A stretch of DNA of 29,999 bases, from assembly GCA_964511495.1 (NCBI GenBank), contig CAZEFT010000026.1:1-29999 (forward strand), written 5' to 3'. The notes under the pieces are model-generated. The model saw only the letters and a program-made list of their open reading frames with translations, ran no database searches and was not told the DNA's origin. Each line of letters opens with the position of its first letter. Position 1 is the stretch's first letter. Positions 16,029 through 23,839 of the stretch are shown piece after piece. The DNA comes from Litorimonas sp964511495 (GTDB taxonomy: Bacteria > Pseudomonadota > Alphaproteobacteria > Caulobacterales > Maricaulaceae). The translations under genes and the position numbers were made by a program.

Positions 16029-16092
16029 TTATTACCCTTACCCACCTTTGTCAGTTTTGAACTCTTTTGAATAGTGCTTGAGAGGCGCCAAA

Positions 16093-16117
16093 GAAAAACC
16101 CGCCACAAGGACGGGTT
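16093..16117 (-). terminator. Intrinsic terminator of the small membrane protein gene
   Basis: Read on the minus strand, AACCCGTCC pairs with GGCGGGTT across a TTGT-type loop (one unpaired base) and is followed by TTTTTC. This is a standard Rho-independent terminator, 29 bases beyond the stop codon of the gene ending at 16146. Confidence 0.8.
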
Positions 16118-16145
16118 GATCACTCTTATTATTATAGGTCCTAGC

Positions 16146-16484
16146 TTATGATGTAGCAGACGCCTTGTTAGACTTTAGAAGTCGCTCAACAAGCGTCTTC
16201 AAGATTGCCATAACAGAAGCGGCACCAAATACAGCACCAAGACTTGTTAGGATGGCTGTCAGATGTTCACCAATGCCGGGTATGCTCCCCAAGCTTCCAG
16301 CACCACCCATCATCAAAAAGATGGCTGCAATGATGACACCGCGTCGATGATCGTGATCTAAGAAAAAGCCCGAAAGCAAACCTAAGATCGCCAATATCAT
16401 CGCGTCGTGACCGCCCAGATTAACGAAAGCTAAAATAACGGCTGCGAGCGCGCTGACGCCCCAAATAATTTTTGCAAGTGACAT
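16146..16484 (-). CDS. Small polytopic membrane protein, unknown function
   Basis: A 112-residue product with about four hydrophobic helices (IIWGVSALAAVILAFVNLGG, AMILAILGLLSGFFL, GVIIAAIFLMMGGAG, and a C-terminal HLTAILTSLGAVFGAASVMA) and a basic Lys/Arg-containing tail. The start at 16484 has GGAG 7 bases upstream; an in-frame ATG at 16508 lacks such a site. No named family is recognised; the histidine/aspartate cluster FFLDHDHRRG between helices 2 and 3 is the only polar motif. It is monocistronic, with its own terminator, lying after the Bax-inhibitor gene's terminator. Confidence 0.75.
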   Translation of the reverse strand: MSLAKIIWGVSALAAVILAFVNLGGHDAMILAILGLLSGFFLDHDHRRGVIIAAIFLMMGGAGSLGSIPGIGEHLTAILTSLGAVFGAASVMAILKTLVERLLKSNKASATS

Positions 16485-16558
16485 AGTTTCTCTCCCCTGA
16501 TGTCGCATTTTGCGAAGGATTGCGCCCTCTTTGTGGCGTCAATCTGAGGTAGATTTGT

Positions 16559-16570
16559 CACAAAATTGTG
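16559..16570. promoter_or_regulatory. Palindromic site upstream of small membrane protein gene
   Basis: CACAA-AA-TTGTG (16559-16570) is a symmetric site with flanking TTTG/CAAA half-matches, about 75 bases upstream of the start at 16484. A related core, ACAATTTTGT, occurs in a second palindrome at 24882-24893. Use as an operator is inference. Confidence 0.25.
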
Positions 16571-16621
16571 CAAATAGCAAGAACCTTTCTAAACGTCCAT
16601 CTAAGGGAAAGGTTAGGCAAG

Positions 16622-16646
16622 AAAAAACCCGCCAAGAGGGCGGGTT
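16622..16646 (-). terminator. Intrinsic terminator of the Bax-inhibitor-1 gene
   Basis: On the minus strand AACCCGCC (complement of 16639-16646) pairs with GGCGGGTT (complement of 16626-16633) and is followed by TTTTTTC. The stem is 8 perfect pairs, 24 bases after the stop codon at 16671. Confidence 0.85.
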
Positions 16647-16670
16647 CTAAGGTCTCAATTTATTGCGAGA

Positions 16671-17399
16671 TTATTCGCGACCGAACAAGCTCATGAGGAT
16701 TTGGAACATATTGATGAAAGCAAGCAAGAGGCTAGCTGCACCAAAAGCGCTGAGTTTATTCATCATCAGGGCGTCACCTTGAGCACCATAATAAATACGC
16801 TTGAGCATTTGTGTTTCCCATGCTGTGATCACGGCTATTGCCGCCAAAGCCACGAAATTGATGATCATGCCGAATGTTCCGCCATTAAAGACACTCAGTG
16901 CAGGGACAAACATCCCGACGACACCGATGGCAACATAGGCAAAGAATGCGGCTATGGCATATTTGACAACCGCGCTCAGATTAAATTTGGTTGTGTAACC
17001 AAACAGGCTTAGCGCCGCGAACATAGCGACAGTCATAAAGAAGATTTTGGCAACAATCATTGGCTCATAAAGCGATGCATAAGCGGACATCAACACACCC
17101 ATGAAAGCGGCAAAACCAAAGAGGAAGGCCAAAACACCGCCCAAGCTCATGCTGGGTAGTTTGCGCCCGACTGCGCCGAAACCGAACATAATGATGACGA
17201 TCGAAGCGATTGCAGTGATCGGATTATAGACCAGGCCCAAAATATTGGGATTTGCGATAATCGCTTGCCCGACGACATAAGCGACACCGGCTGTGACGAG
17301 CATTGCCATCGCCATATAGCGATAAGTGCCCAGCATAAAATTCTTCAGGCCGACATCGGTTTGTGCACCGGAGCCGACGGACGTATTAAAATCATTCAT
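16671..17399 (-). CDS. Bax inhibitor-1 / YccA family membrane protein
   Basis: A 242-residue integral membrane protein of the BI-1 (TMBIM) family; bacterial members act as pH-gated calcium leak channels or interact with FtsH (YccA). Seven hydrophobic helices are seen, starting at TYRYMAMAMLVTAGVAYVVG, with the family's conserved start FMLGTYRYMA and the late motif FGAASLLLAFINMFQILMSL. The start at 17399 has AAGGAG 8 bases upstream; the upstream ATG at 17474 has no such site and would add a non-conserved stretch. A TATAAT-like box on the minus strand (17431-17436) may be its -10 element. Confidence 0.93.
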   Translation of the reverse strand: MNDFNTSVGSGAQTDVGLKNFMLGTYRYMAMAMLVTAGVAYVVGQAIIANPNILGLVYNPITAIASIVIIMFGFGAVGRKLPSMSLGGVLAFLFGFAAFMGVLMSAYASLYEPMIVAKIFFMTVAMFAALSLFGYTTKFNLSAVVKYAIAAFFAYVAIGVVGMFVPALSVFNGGTFGMIINFVALAAIAVITAWETQMLKRIYYGAQGDALMMNKLSAFGAASLLLAFINMFQILMSLFGRE

Positions 17400-17524
17400 T
17401 AAACGCTCCTTCATAAACGTTGTTTGCAAGATTATAACCAGTTTGCCTTGCAGTCTTTCATATATATAAGGCATTTTTCTGATAATTCAAAGCTATGCTC
17501 CATATAATTTAAGGATAGATATTC

Positions 17525-18571
17525 ATGGAAAAACGCCCTTTAGGCTTTACAGATGTTCAAGTGACCTCAGTCTGTCTGGGAACCATGACATGGGGGGAGC
17601 AAAATACCGAAGCGCAAGCCCATGAACAGCTAGACTATGCTCTGGATCGGGGCATTAATTTTATTGATACGGCAGAGATGTATCCGGTGCCCGGGCGGGC
17701 CGAAACGCAAGGTCGCACCGAAAGTTATATCGGAAGTTGGATAGACGCGCGAAAAAACCGGGATCAATATGTCTTGGCTACAAAGGTCACAGGGCGGTCG
17801 CAAATGACATGGTGTCGAGAGGCCAATTTGTCTATGACACGCCATACCCGTGAGCAAATTAATGCGGCGGTTGAGACGTCACTCAAGCGTTTGAAAACAG
17901 ACTATATCGACTTGTATCAGCTTCACTGGCCGGATCGTCCTTATTCCGGTTTCGGATTTCACGCCTATCACGATTACGACACGCAGGACATGGTGCCGTT
18001 TGAGGACATTCTTGAGACGCTGCAAAGACATGTTGAGAAAGGCAATATTCGTCACCTTGGTGTCTCGAATGAGTCAGGATGGGGCACGATGAAGTTCTTG
18101 GAGATTGCCAAGCGTGAAGGATGGCCCTCCATCGTCTCTAATCAATGTGTCTATAGTCTGGTCGCACGTCGTTTTGATTATGATCGTGCGGAGATTGCCC
18201 ATCGTGAAGGGGTTGGTCTCTTGGCTTACTCGCCGCTCGCAATGGGATATCTGACCGGGAAATATGATGAGGGCGCTGCGCCGAAAGGGTCGCGTAAAGA
18301 TTTATTCCCGCAATTCCTTGGCCGTTATGAACTGGCAGGCGAAGCGATGTTGGACTGTAATGAAACAGCGCGGAAACTTGGTCTCACACCAACAGAGTTC
18401 GCTTTGAAATTCGTAGAAACGCGCGATTTCGTCACGTCAAATATCATTGGCGCCACCTCCATGGAGCAACTCGAAGAGAATATAAATGCCCATGAAATCG
18501 TGTGGACGGAGGATATGGAAAAAGAAGCAACACGCATTCAGCAAACATACCGTTCACCCGCGGCGGGCTAA
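17525..18571 (+). CDS. Aldo/keto reductase (Tas-like, NADPH-dependent)
   Basis: A 348-residue TIM-barrel oxidoreductase. The catalytic tetrad is visible: Asp48 and Tyr53 in NFIDTAEMYPVPG, Lys87 in LATKVTG and His134 in LYQLHWPDRPY. The insertion with TQGRTESYIG and the substrate-loop HDYDTQDMVPFEDI, with ending LEENINAHEIVW, match the Tas subgroup of NADP(H)-dependent reductases. The physiological substrate is unknown. AAGGA lies about 9 bases before the ATG, and a perfect TATAAT (17503-17508) lies just upstream, though no good -35 box accompanies it. The gene diverges from the Bax-inhibitor gene. Confidence 0.93.
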   Translation: MEKRPLGFTDVQVTSVCLGTMTWGEQNTEAQAHEQLDYALDRGINFIDTAEMYPVPGRAETQGRTESYIGSWIDARKNRDQYVLATKVTGRSQMTWCREANLSMTRHTREQINAAVETSLKRLKTDYIDLYQLHWPDRPYSGFGFHAYHDYDTQDMVPFEDILETLQRHVEKGNIRHLGVSNESGWGTMKFLEIAKREGWPSIVSNQCVYSLVARRFDYDRAEIAHREGVGLLAYSPLAMGYLTGKYDEGAAPKGSRKDLFPQFLGRYELAGEAMLDCNETARKLGLTPTEFALKFVETRDFVTSNIIGATSMEQLEENINAHEIVWTEDMEKEATRIQQTYRSPAAG

Positions 18572-18629
18572 ATGACGCGGGACTATTAACCAACCACGAA
18601 CTAAAAATTTTTAACTTCCGGGGCGATCA

Positions 18630-19184
18630 ATGGCCCCTCAATATATGATCCTATTTGCCGCAATTAAAATGCAGCCGAGAACCATTGCTGCGCTCACACA
18701 AATTCAAAAAGGCGTTTCAGGCGCGCGCTGGTCTACGCCGGAAAAATTTCACATTACGACGGGCTATTTCGGTGAGGTGGATGATGACCGGGCTGAAATT
18801 TTGGACAGTGAATTGGCCCGTTTACGGCTTCAGTCGTTTGAGCTCTCCTTGCGCGGGACAGGACATTTTGGGTCTATAGAGCCTCATTCCATTTGGGCCG
18901 GTGTGACGCCTCACCCCTCTCTGACACGCATTCATGATCATTGTCGGGTGGCCGCCAGACGGGCAGGGATTGTGATGGAGAAGCGCAAATATGTCCCCCA
19001 TGTGACCCTCGCCTATCTTAAAAGGGGCGCGCCACTTGAGCGCATTATAAAGTTTGAGCAGCGTTTGGCTGATTTTGAAGCCGGCCCTTTTTTGGTGGAT
19101 GAGTTCTTTTTGTTTTCGAGTTGGAAAAAACAAAACGGGCCCAACACTTACCGTATGGAAGCGAGCTATCCTTTATTGGGATAG
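18630..19184 (+). CDS. thpR: RNA 2',3'-cyclic phosphodiesterase
   Basis: A 184-residue member of the 2H phosphoesterase superfamily, formerly called 2'-5' RNA ligase. It hydrolyses 2',3'-cyclic phosphates on RNA ends. Both catalytic H-x-T/S motifs are present: His41-Ile-Thr43 in KFHITTGYFG and His124-Val-Thr126 in VPHVTLAYLK. The spacing and length fit ThpR. The cytoplasmic product lacks a signal. It follows the aldo/keto reductase after 58 bases and is convergent with the small membrane protein to the right. Confidence 0.92.
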   Translation: MAPQYMILFAAIKMQPRTIAALTQIQKGVSGARWSTPEKFHITTGYFGEVDDDRAEILDSELARLRLQSFELSLRGTGHFGSIEPHSIWAGVTPHPSLTRIHDHCRVAARRAGIVMEKRKYVPHVTLAYLKRGAPLERIIKFEQRLADFEAGPFLVDEFFLFSSWKKQNGPNTYRMEASYPLLG

Positions 19185-19194
19185 GCACCCCTTA

Positions 19195-19410
19195 TTAAAG
19201 CCGTCCGGTTTCGAACCCTAACACATTGACCAAATGCACAATGACCATGAACCCGGTGGCAATACTCGTCAGACAAATAATCATCCAAGGCATGCGGTGA
19301 GGTTTGATACTGGGTTTTTCTGCGAAATGGTTTCGGAGGCCCAAAAGGGCCAATCCGGCGCAAATAGCGAGCGCTATCAAGGTGAGCGTTAAATCTTGAG
19401 AGCGGGTCAT
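19195..19410 (-). CDS. Small membrane protein with two helices
   Basis: A 71-residue product with two hydrophobic helices (LTLTLIALAICAGLALLG and WMIICLTSIATGFMVIVHLV) joined by a basic loop (NHFAEKPSIKPHRMP). The ATG at 19410 has GAGGCG 4 bases upstream. I do not recognise the family. It lies 47 bases downstream of the glycosyltransferase gene on the same strand, so it may be part of that transcript and assist the enzyme, but this rests on position alone. Confidence 0.6.
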   Translation of the reverse strand: MTRSQDLTLTLIALAICAGLALLGLRNHFAEKPSIKPHRMPWMIICLTSIATGFMVIVHLVNVLGFETGRL

Positions 19411-19437
19411 TTTCGCCTCTATCAAATATATCTTATG

Positions 19438-19457
19438 CCCATCCTCTTCGGAGTGGG
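19438..19457 (-). terminator. Small hairpin after the glycosyltransferase gene
   Basis: On the plus strand CCCA...TGGG encloses CTC-TTCG-GAG with a two-base bulge; on the transcribed minus strand the loop reads CGAA. It starts next to the glycosyltransferase stop codon. No T-run follows, so it may stabilise the mRNA end rather than terminate. Confidence 0.3.
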
Positions 19458-20807
19458 TCAGGTGTCTTTGTGCGGCTCGCTAACACCATGATGGGTTTTA
19501 TGCCAGTGAAAAGGCCGTGTTTTTAATTCAGCTAACGCTCTAACTGTTGGCCAAAATAACATGAGCCAATAAAAGGGCATGAACAGAGCCAATGGCATCA
19601 GTTTGGGTTTTCCGCATCGGTAAATGCCTATCGCACCAATAAGCATTCCGGCGGCGAGACTTGTCCCGAATGCAATCAAATGCGCCCATGAAAAAGGCAG
19701 GCTCCATCCTAAGCTCCAATAAGCGGCGGCATAGGCTACAGCCAGACAAACGGCGGGTGTGAAAATAAGCGCTGACAGAAACACATAGGCGACCGTAAAG
19801 TTCAGGGATAAAAATCTCGCTAGCCCCAAACCGTTTATGGGCTTCCAAGGTTTATGCATATGCATGAGCCAGCTCTGCATATAGCCCTTCATCCAACGCG
19901 AACGTTGGTCGTTCCAAGCTTTGAATGTTGAGACGGCTTCTTCTCGTGTGGGTGGCAAGACATAACCAATGAGATAATTAAGCGCGCTCAAGCGGAAGCT
20001 TAAATCGGCATCTTCCGTCACATTATGAGCGTCCCAGCCGCCGCAGGCTTCCAATGGGCCTCGGCGCATATGGTTGGATGTTCCGCCCAAAGGAAAAGGA
20101 AAATTTATCTTCGCCAAAAAAGGGAGCCAGACATGAAAAAGAGCGGCATATTCCAATGCAAACTGAGCGGAAATCCACGAGTCTTTATGATTGTAGTAAT
20201 TGAGAGGGGCCTGAACTGCCGCCCAATCCGGATGGGTCTCAAAGGCATGAAGGGCCGCTTTTAATTGGTCGGGATGAGGGCAGTCTTCTGCGTCATAGAT
20301 TGTGATAATATCCCCTCGTGTATGGGGAAGGGTGTAATTTAAAGCTCTGGGCTTAGTTTGCGGTTTACCGGGAGGAACAATGATGAGCTTGAAGGGCGCC
20401 CGCAAATTATCTTTGACGGCCTGCACCGTCTCAGGATCAACGGCTTCGCAAATCAGGAATATTTCGAGCTTTTCTGTAGGGTAATCAAGAGCTTCCAAAT
20501 TTTCCATTAGGGGAATGACCATATTCGCTTCATGGAATAGCGGCACAAGAACCGAGTAAACGGGATAATCATCAGGTGTATAACTTTCGGGGGCTTGCGG
20601 TTTTTCTGTCAGGGCGGCCCCTATGCGTAATAAGGCCACAATAACACTGGCCCAAGCAATGACAGAGGCAGCATACAAAATTGTATTCAGCGGGTGGTTC
20701 CAAAAAGCGTAGAGGAGCGTAAGCAGCGGAATAAATAGGAAAAGTTTAAGCCAGAGCGAGGCTTTTTGTTCTGCGCGCGGAACCCCCGATAAATCTTTGA
20801 GACTCAT
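19458..20807 (-). CDS. Membrane glycosyltransferase, family 2 (polysaccharide synthase-like)
   Basis: A 449-residue integral-membrane glycosyltransferase resembling cellulose, hyaluronan and poly-N-acetylglucosamine synthases. Two N-terminal helices (about 19-63) are followed by the GT-A domain (about 84-310) with donor-sugar motifs ITIYDAEDCPHPDQ (DxD-like) and TEDADLSFRL, and the acceptor/processive motif QRSRWMKGYMQSW. Four C-terminal helices end in RPFHWHKTHHG, a signature common to this alphaproteobacterial group. The product is unknown. The ATG at 20807 overlaps the queG stop codon (ATGA), so it is translationally coupled to queG; a TTG nine codons upstream is not needed. Confidence 0.92.
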   Translation of the reverse strand: MSLKDLSGVPRAEQKASLWLKLFLFIPLLTLLYAFWNHPLNTILYAASVIAWASVIVALLRIGAALTEKPQAPESYTPDDYPVYSVLVPLFHEANMVIPLMENLEALDYPTEKLEIFLICEAVDPETVQAVKDNLRAPFKLIIVPPGKPQTKPRALNYTLPHTRGDIITIYDAEDCPHPDQLKAALHAFETHPDWAAVQAPLNYYNHKDSWISAQFALEYAALFHVWLPFLAKINFPFPLGGTSNHMRRGPLEACGGWDAHNVTEDADLSFRLSALNYLIGYVLPPTREEAVSTFKAWNDQRSRWMKGYMQSWLMHMHKPWKPINGLGLARFLSLNFTVAYVFLSALIFTPAVCLAVAYAAAYWSLGWSLPFSWAHLIAFGTSLAAGMLIGAIGIYRCGKPKLMPLALFMPFYWLMLFWPTVRALAELKTRPFHWHKTHHGVSEPHKDT

Positions 20808-21835
20808 ACCGCGCTCAAACGGCTCACGGCCCAACGGGCAGCTTCTCTTACCACAGGATCGTCATGCTCGGAATGATTGTCTGCATAGGGTTTGAGACGA
20901 GCTTGCTGACTATTGCCGATGGCATAGAGAACATTGCGTAAGAAGCGAAGCCAACCGATCCGCTTGATAGGGGAGCCAGCGAACATTTGGCGAAAGCCTG
21001 CCTCCCCTAATTCTGAAAGGGATGATAAATCCGGCGCGTTGAGATCCTCTCTGGCGGACAGTTTTATCTCCTGCCCGGTTTGCGCAAATTTGTTCCACGG
21101 ACAAACGGCCAGACAATCATCACAACCATAAATCCGGTTGCCCATATTTTCCCGCAAGGAAACATCAACCGGGCCTTTATGCTCGATGGTGAGGTATGAA
21201 ATGCAGCGGCGCGCATCCAGTTGATAGGGAGCAGGGAAGGCTTGGGTCGGACAAATATCAAGACAAGCCGTGCAGCTTCCGCAATGATCAATTTCAGCTG
21301 GAGTAGGTGAGAGTTTGGCGGCACTCAGAATAGTCCCGATAAAGAGCCATGATCCATAATCGCGGCTCACCAAATTTGTATGTTTGCCTTGCCATCCCAA
21401 CCCTGCGGCTGCAGCCAAAGGCTTCTCCATTAGGGGGGCGGTGTCGACAAAGACTTTCACATCGGCCTGCGTGTCTCTGGCAATAAGTCCGGCAATTTCC
21501 TTTAGCCGCCCTTTCATCACGTCATGATAATCACGCCCTCGGGCATAAACGGACAGGGTTGCTTTTTCAGACTGGTCTAATGTGATGAGCGGGTCCGTTT
21601 CAGGGCCGTAATTCATTCCCAAAATGATCGCGGATTGGGCCTCCATCCACAGGTTTTGAGGGTGTGAGCGTCTTTCCTCACTCTGTGCGAGCCAATCCAT
21701 CGTGCCGTGATAATCTTTGCGGATGAAATCCTGTAAGCGCTGCCCTGACTGCGACCCAAATTCTGCAAGGGTCAAGACAAATGGGTCCGTGAACCCCAAT
21801 GCTAAGGCGCGTTTATGCCAAGCCAGTCGGCGCAT
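20804..21835 (-). CDS. queG: tRNA epoxyqueuosine(34) reductase
   Basis: Reduces epoxyqueuosine to queuosine at position 34 of tRNAs for Asp, Asn, His and Tyr, using cobalamin and two [4Fe-4S] clusters. The 343-residue product has the catalytic Asp131 (in VFVDTAPLMEKPL) and ferredoxin-like cysteines Cys185, 188, 191, 195 (CGSCTACLDICP), Cys211, and Cys238, 241, 245 (CDDCLAVCP). The C-terminal helical region (FLRNVLYAIGNS, DPVVREAARWA) is the HEAT-like tRNA-binding part. Its start is only 7 bases after the unknown exported-protein gene, and its stop overlaps the glycosyltransferase start. The product feeds the GluQ synthetase encoded about 9 kb to the left. Confidence 0.96.
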   Translation of the reverse strand: MRRLAWHKRALALGFTDPFVLTLAEFGSQSGQRLQDFIRKDYHGTMDWLAQSEERRSHPQNLWMEAQSAIILGMNYGPETDPLITLDQSEKATLSVYARGRDYHDVMKGRLKEIAGLIARDTQADVKVFVDTAPLMEKPLAAAAGLGWQGKHTNLVSRDYGSWLFIGTILSAAKLSPTPAEIDHCGSCTACLDICPTQAFPAPYQLDARRCISYLTIEHKGPVDVSLRENMGNRIYGCDDCLAVCPWNKFAQTGQEIKLSAREDLNAPDLSSLSELGEAGFRQMFAGSPIKRIGWLRFLRNVLYAIGNSQQARLKPYADNHSEHDDPVVREAARWAVSRLSAV

Positions 21836-21842
21836 TCAAATA

Positions 21843-22922
21843 TTAGGGCTGTAAAAGCGCCAAGCGCTCTGTCGCTAAGTCTGTTCTTTGTTCCAATAGG
21901 GCAAAAAACTCTAAGTCTATTTTGTCAGTTTCAGTATCAAAAGCGTCTTCGATAAGGTTAGAGCGAAAAGCCTTCACTGTTGAAAGGGCGTTGGCATAAA
22001 GCTTTTCTTCAACCTCAATACTGTCCTTAAACGACTTTGTAGCCTTGTGAACGCGTTCCATAAAAGCTTTGTCCTTAGCGGATAAGCCTCTGGTGGACTT
22101 TGCTTTTTCTAATTGTTTCAAAGTCCGTTCAAGATTGGTTTCCGAGCGTTTTAAGAGAGCTGGAATATTTTTGAGCGTTTTCTCTAATCGGTCTGCAAAT
22201 TTCTGCCGCTCTGCCAAACTACCGCCTTTTGTCAAATCAAGGCGTGTCCAGGCCAATTCTTCCAAACCGAATAAATTGACAGCCTTGAAGATTTCTTGAA
22301 TTTGATAATTGGGATGGTTTTTCGGTATCGCTAAAAGATATCCGTCAATTTGCTTGTTCTCTGATATGACGATTTGTTCATTGGCGGTCAGTTGCTTGTC
22401 GATAAACCCGTTAATGGCTTCGTCATAGTCGCCGGCTTCCATGAGTTCTATCATCGGTAGGAAGTCAGACCCCTCTCTTGTATTCTCCAAAAGAGCGGGG
22501 ATGTCCTCATATTGTTTGACTGCCGCGTTATAAATAGCCCGTTCGGTTTTATCGAATAATGATTTTTCAACATTCCATCGCTCCGGCGGTTCCAAAGCAT
22601 CAAACATCGCCGTAGCTCTACTGATGATTACCTCTCTTTCCGCATTAAAGCGGGAATAGGCCCTCTTAAGGGCTACGAGGTCATTAAAGTCGGTAGCATA
22701 AAGCTCTGCCATAGTTTGGGAACTGTAAATGGATGAGAGTTCAGTGTTGGCCGCTAGATATTCCTGGTTCCAAGCCACCATATTTTGGAGCGCATCAATC
22801 TGAATGCTATTAGATTGATAGGCTTTGACATGGTGATAATTTTGATGGGGTGTAACGCCTGTGAATATAATTCCGGCGAGGAGAACTCCGCAAAAAACAT
22901 GACATAGACTTTTTCTTCTCAT
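21843..22922 (-). CDS. Exported or membrane-anchored helical protein, unknown function
   Basis: A 359-residue product I do not recognise. An N-terminal hydrophobic segment follows MRRKS (about 8-24, LCHVFCGVLLAGIIFTGV), a signal peptide or anchor. The rest is nearly all alpha-helical and charged: about 45-215 resembles the four-helix ligand-binding bundles of chemotaxis receptors and histidine kinases in pattern only, and about 235-300 is strong coiled coil (LAERQKFADRLEKTLKN, TNLERTLKQLEKAKS). There is no HAMP, kinase or receptor-signalling domain after it, so if it is a sensor-like bundle it is unattached. It is 7 bases upstream of queG and 87 bases after fzlA; co-transcription with queG is likely, function unknown. 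Confidence 0.8.
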   Translation of the reverse strand: MRRKSLCHVFCGVLLAGIIFTGVTPHQNYHHVKAYQSNSIQIDALQNMVAWNQEYLAANTELSSIYSSQTMAELYATDFNDLVALKRAYSRFNAEREVIISRATAMFDALEPPERWNVEKSLFDKTERAIYNAAVKQYEDIPALLENTREGSDFLPMIELMEAGDYDEAINGFIDKQLTANEQIVISENKQIDGYLLAIPKNHPNYQIQEIFKAVNLFGLEELAWTRLDLTKGGSLAERQKFADRLEKTLKNIPALLKRSETNLERTLKQLEKAKSTRGLSAKDKAFMERVHKATKSFKDSIEVEEKLYANALSTVKAFRSNLIEDAFDTETDKIDLEFFALLEQRTDLATERLALLQP

Positions 22923-23009
22923 AGCTGTCCCATTCCGCCAGATTGTAGATTAAGAAGGCACACTAGAGAAAAAGAAGACGGATACAAGCACGGGCCCGAA
23001 AAGGGCGTT

Positions 23010-23699
23010 CTAAAAATCCAAATCCGTATAATGCCGTGGCGCGCGAAAGCCGGGTATGCGGTCATTTAAAACTGGCCGCATTGACGGGCGAGATTTCACT
23101 TTTTGATACCAATCTTTCAAAGTTGGCCAATCGCGCCAATTCACTTCCCCCAAAAAATCCAAACAGGAAATATGAGCGGCGGCGGCGATATCGCCCAAAC
23201 TGAAATAGCGCCCGGCGAGCCAATCCCTGCGTTCTAACAACCAGCAAAAATAACCCAAATGCTGCGCTAAGATTTCTCGACCCTCTCTTAACGTCGCCGG
23301 ATTGGGTGTTCCGCCCGCCGTCATCGCCTTCTCAACTTTTTCATGCAGGATGAGCGCGTCAACTTCTTGCGCAAATTTATGATCAAACCAATCGGCCAGA
23401 CGACGGGCTTCTGCCCGTTCAGTAATATCATCAGCCAAGAGCGGGTGCCGTGTGGAACCGTCATTGGCATATTCACAAATAGCGCGGGCCCCCGTGATAA
23501 CGACCTTCCCGGCGGGCGTCATATCAACCAATGTCGGAGGAACACTTTCTGGCGTTAATTGTTCGAATTTGGCCCATTCCCCTTTATCAATTTGCCAAGG
23601 GTTAATCGGGCTCTCGGTAATTTTTAACTTCTTTTCAGCCAAGGCAATGCGGGCCTGACGGCTCGCAGGGTGTAAGGCGAAATGATAGAGAGTGCGCAT
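23010..23699 (-). CDS. fzlA: FtsZ-binding GST-fold protein FzlA
   Basis: A 229-residue glutathione-S-transferase fold. In Caulobacter FzlA binds FtsZ filaments and sets constriction, and is conserved in alphaproteobacteria. The N-terminal thioredoxin-like half starts RTLYHFALHPASRQARIALA, and the helical half contains ADWFDHKFAQEVDALIL and WLAGRYFSLGDIAAAAHISC. The C-terminal tail RPVLNDRIPGFRAPRHYTDL is the FzlA-specific end implicated in FtsZ contact, which distinguishes it from ordinary glutathione transferases. A catalytic role with glutathione is not expected. Its neighbourhood (queG close by) is also seen in related genomes as far as I recall; here a gene of unknown function lies between them. 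Confidence 0.9.
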   Translation of the reverse strand: MRTLYHFALHPASRQARIALAEKKLKITESPINPWQIDKGEWAKFEQLTPESVPPTLVDMTPAGKVVITGARAICEYANDGSTRHPLLADDITERAEARRLADWFDHKFAQEVDALILHEKVEKAMTAGGTPNPATLREGREILAQHLGYFCWLLERRDWLAGRYFSLGDIAAAAHISCLDFLGEVNWRDWPTLKDWYQKVKSRPSMRPVLNDRIPGFRAPRHYTDLDF

Positions 23700-23754
23700 G
23701 CGTGCAATTAATCAGCAGAAGGGTAACGAAGCCTTAACAATAATAAAGTTTGGC

Positions 23755-23793
23755 TGTCCCAAATTGCGATATTTGTGGGCCAATTTCGGGACA
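23755..23793. repeat. Inverted repeat between CDF transporter and fzlA
   Basis: TGTCCCAAATTG (23755-23766) pairs with CAATTTCGGGACA (23781-23793) with one bulged base and a 14-base loop. It lies in the 140-base gap between the CDF stop (23840) and the fzlA start (23699). It may terminate CDF transcription, although the T-run is poor, or act as a protein-binding site upstream of fzlA. Confidence 0.5.
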
Positions 23794-23798
23794 AAGTC

Positions 23799-23829
23799 TG
23801 TGTAACTCTGTGAATAAGTCTATGAATAA
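23799..23829 (+). promoter_or_regulatory. DnaA-box-like array upstream of fzlA
   Basis: TGTGAATAA (23809-23817) is an exact match to the reverse complement of the DnaA box TTATNCACA. TATGAATAA (23821-23829) differs at one position, and TGTGTAAC (23799-23806) resembles a third, shortened copy. The starts are 10 and 12 bases apart. Such clustered sites occur at origins and at DnaA-regulated promoters; here regulation of fzlA is the simpler guess. Binding is not shown. Confidence 0.35.
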
Positions 23830-23839
23830 ACTTAGCCGT

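Noticed and set aside
16485..16508. ATG at 16508 as start of the small membrane protein
   Set aside because: No ribosome-binding site; the ATG at 16484 has GGAG at good spacing.
23010..23699. Ordinary glutathione S-transferase
   Set aside because: The conserved RPVLNDRIPG...HYTDLDF tail marks FzlA, whose role is FtsZ binding.
23799..23829. Chromosome origin (oriC)
   Set aside because: Only one exact DnaA box, no AT-rich unwinding stretch and no usual alphaproteobacterial origin neighbours such as hemE or maf.
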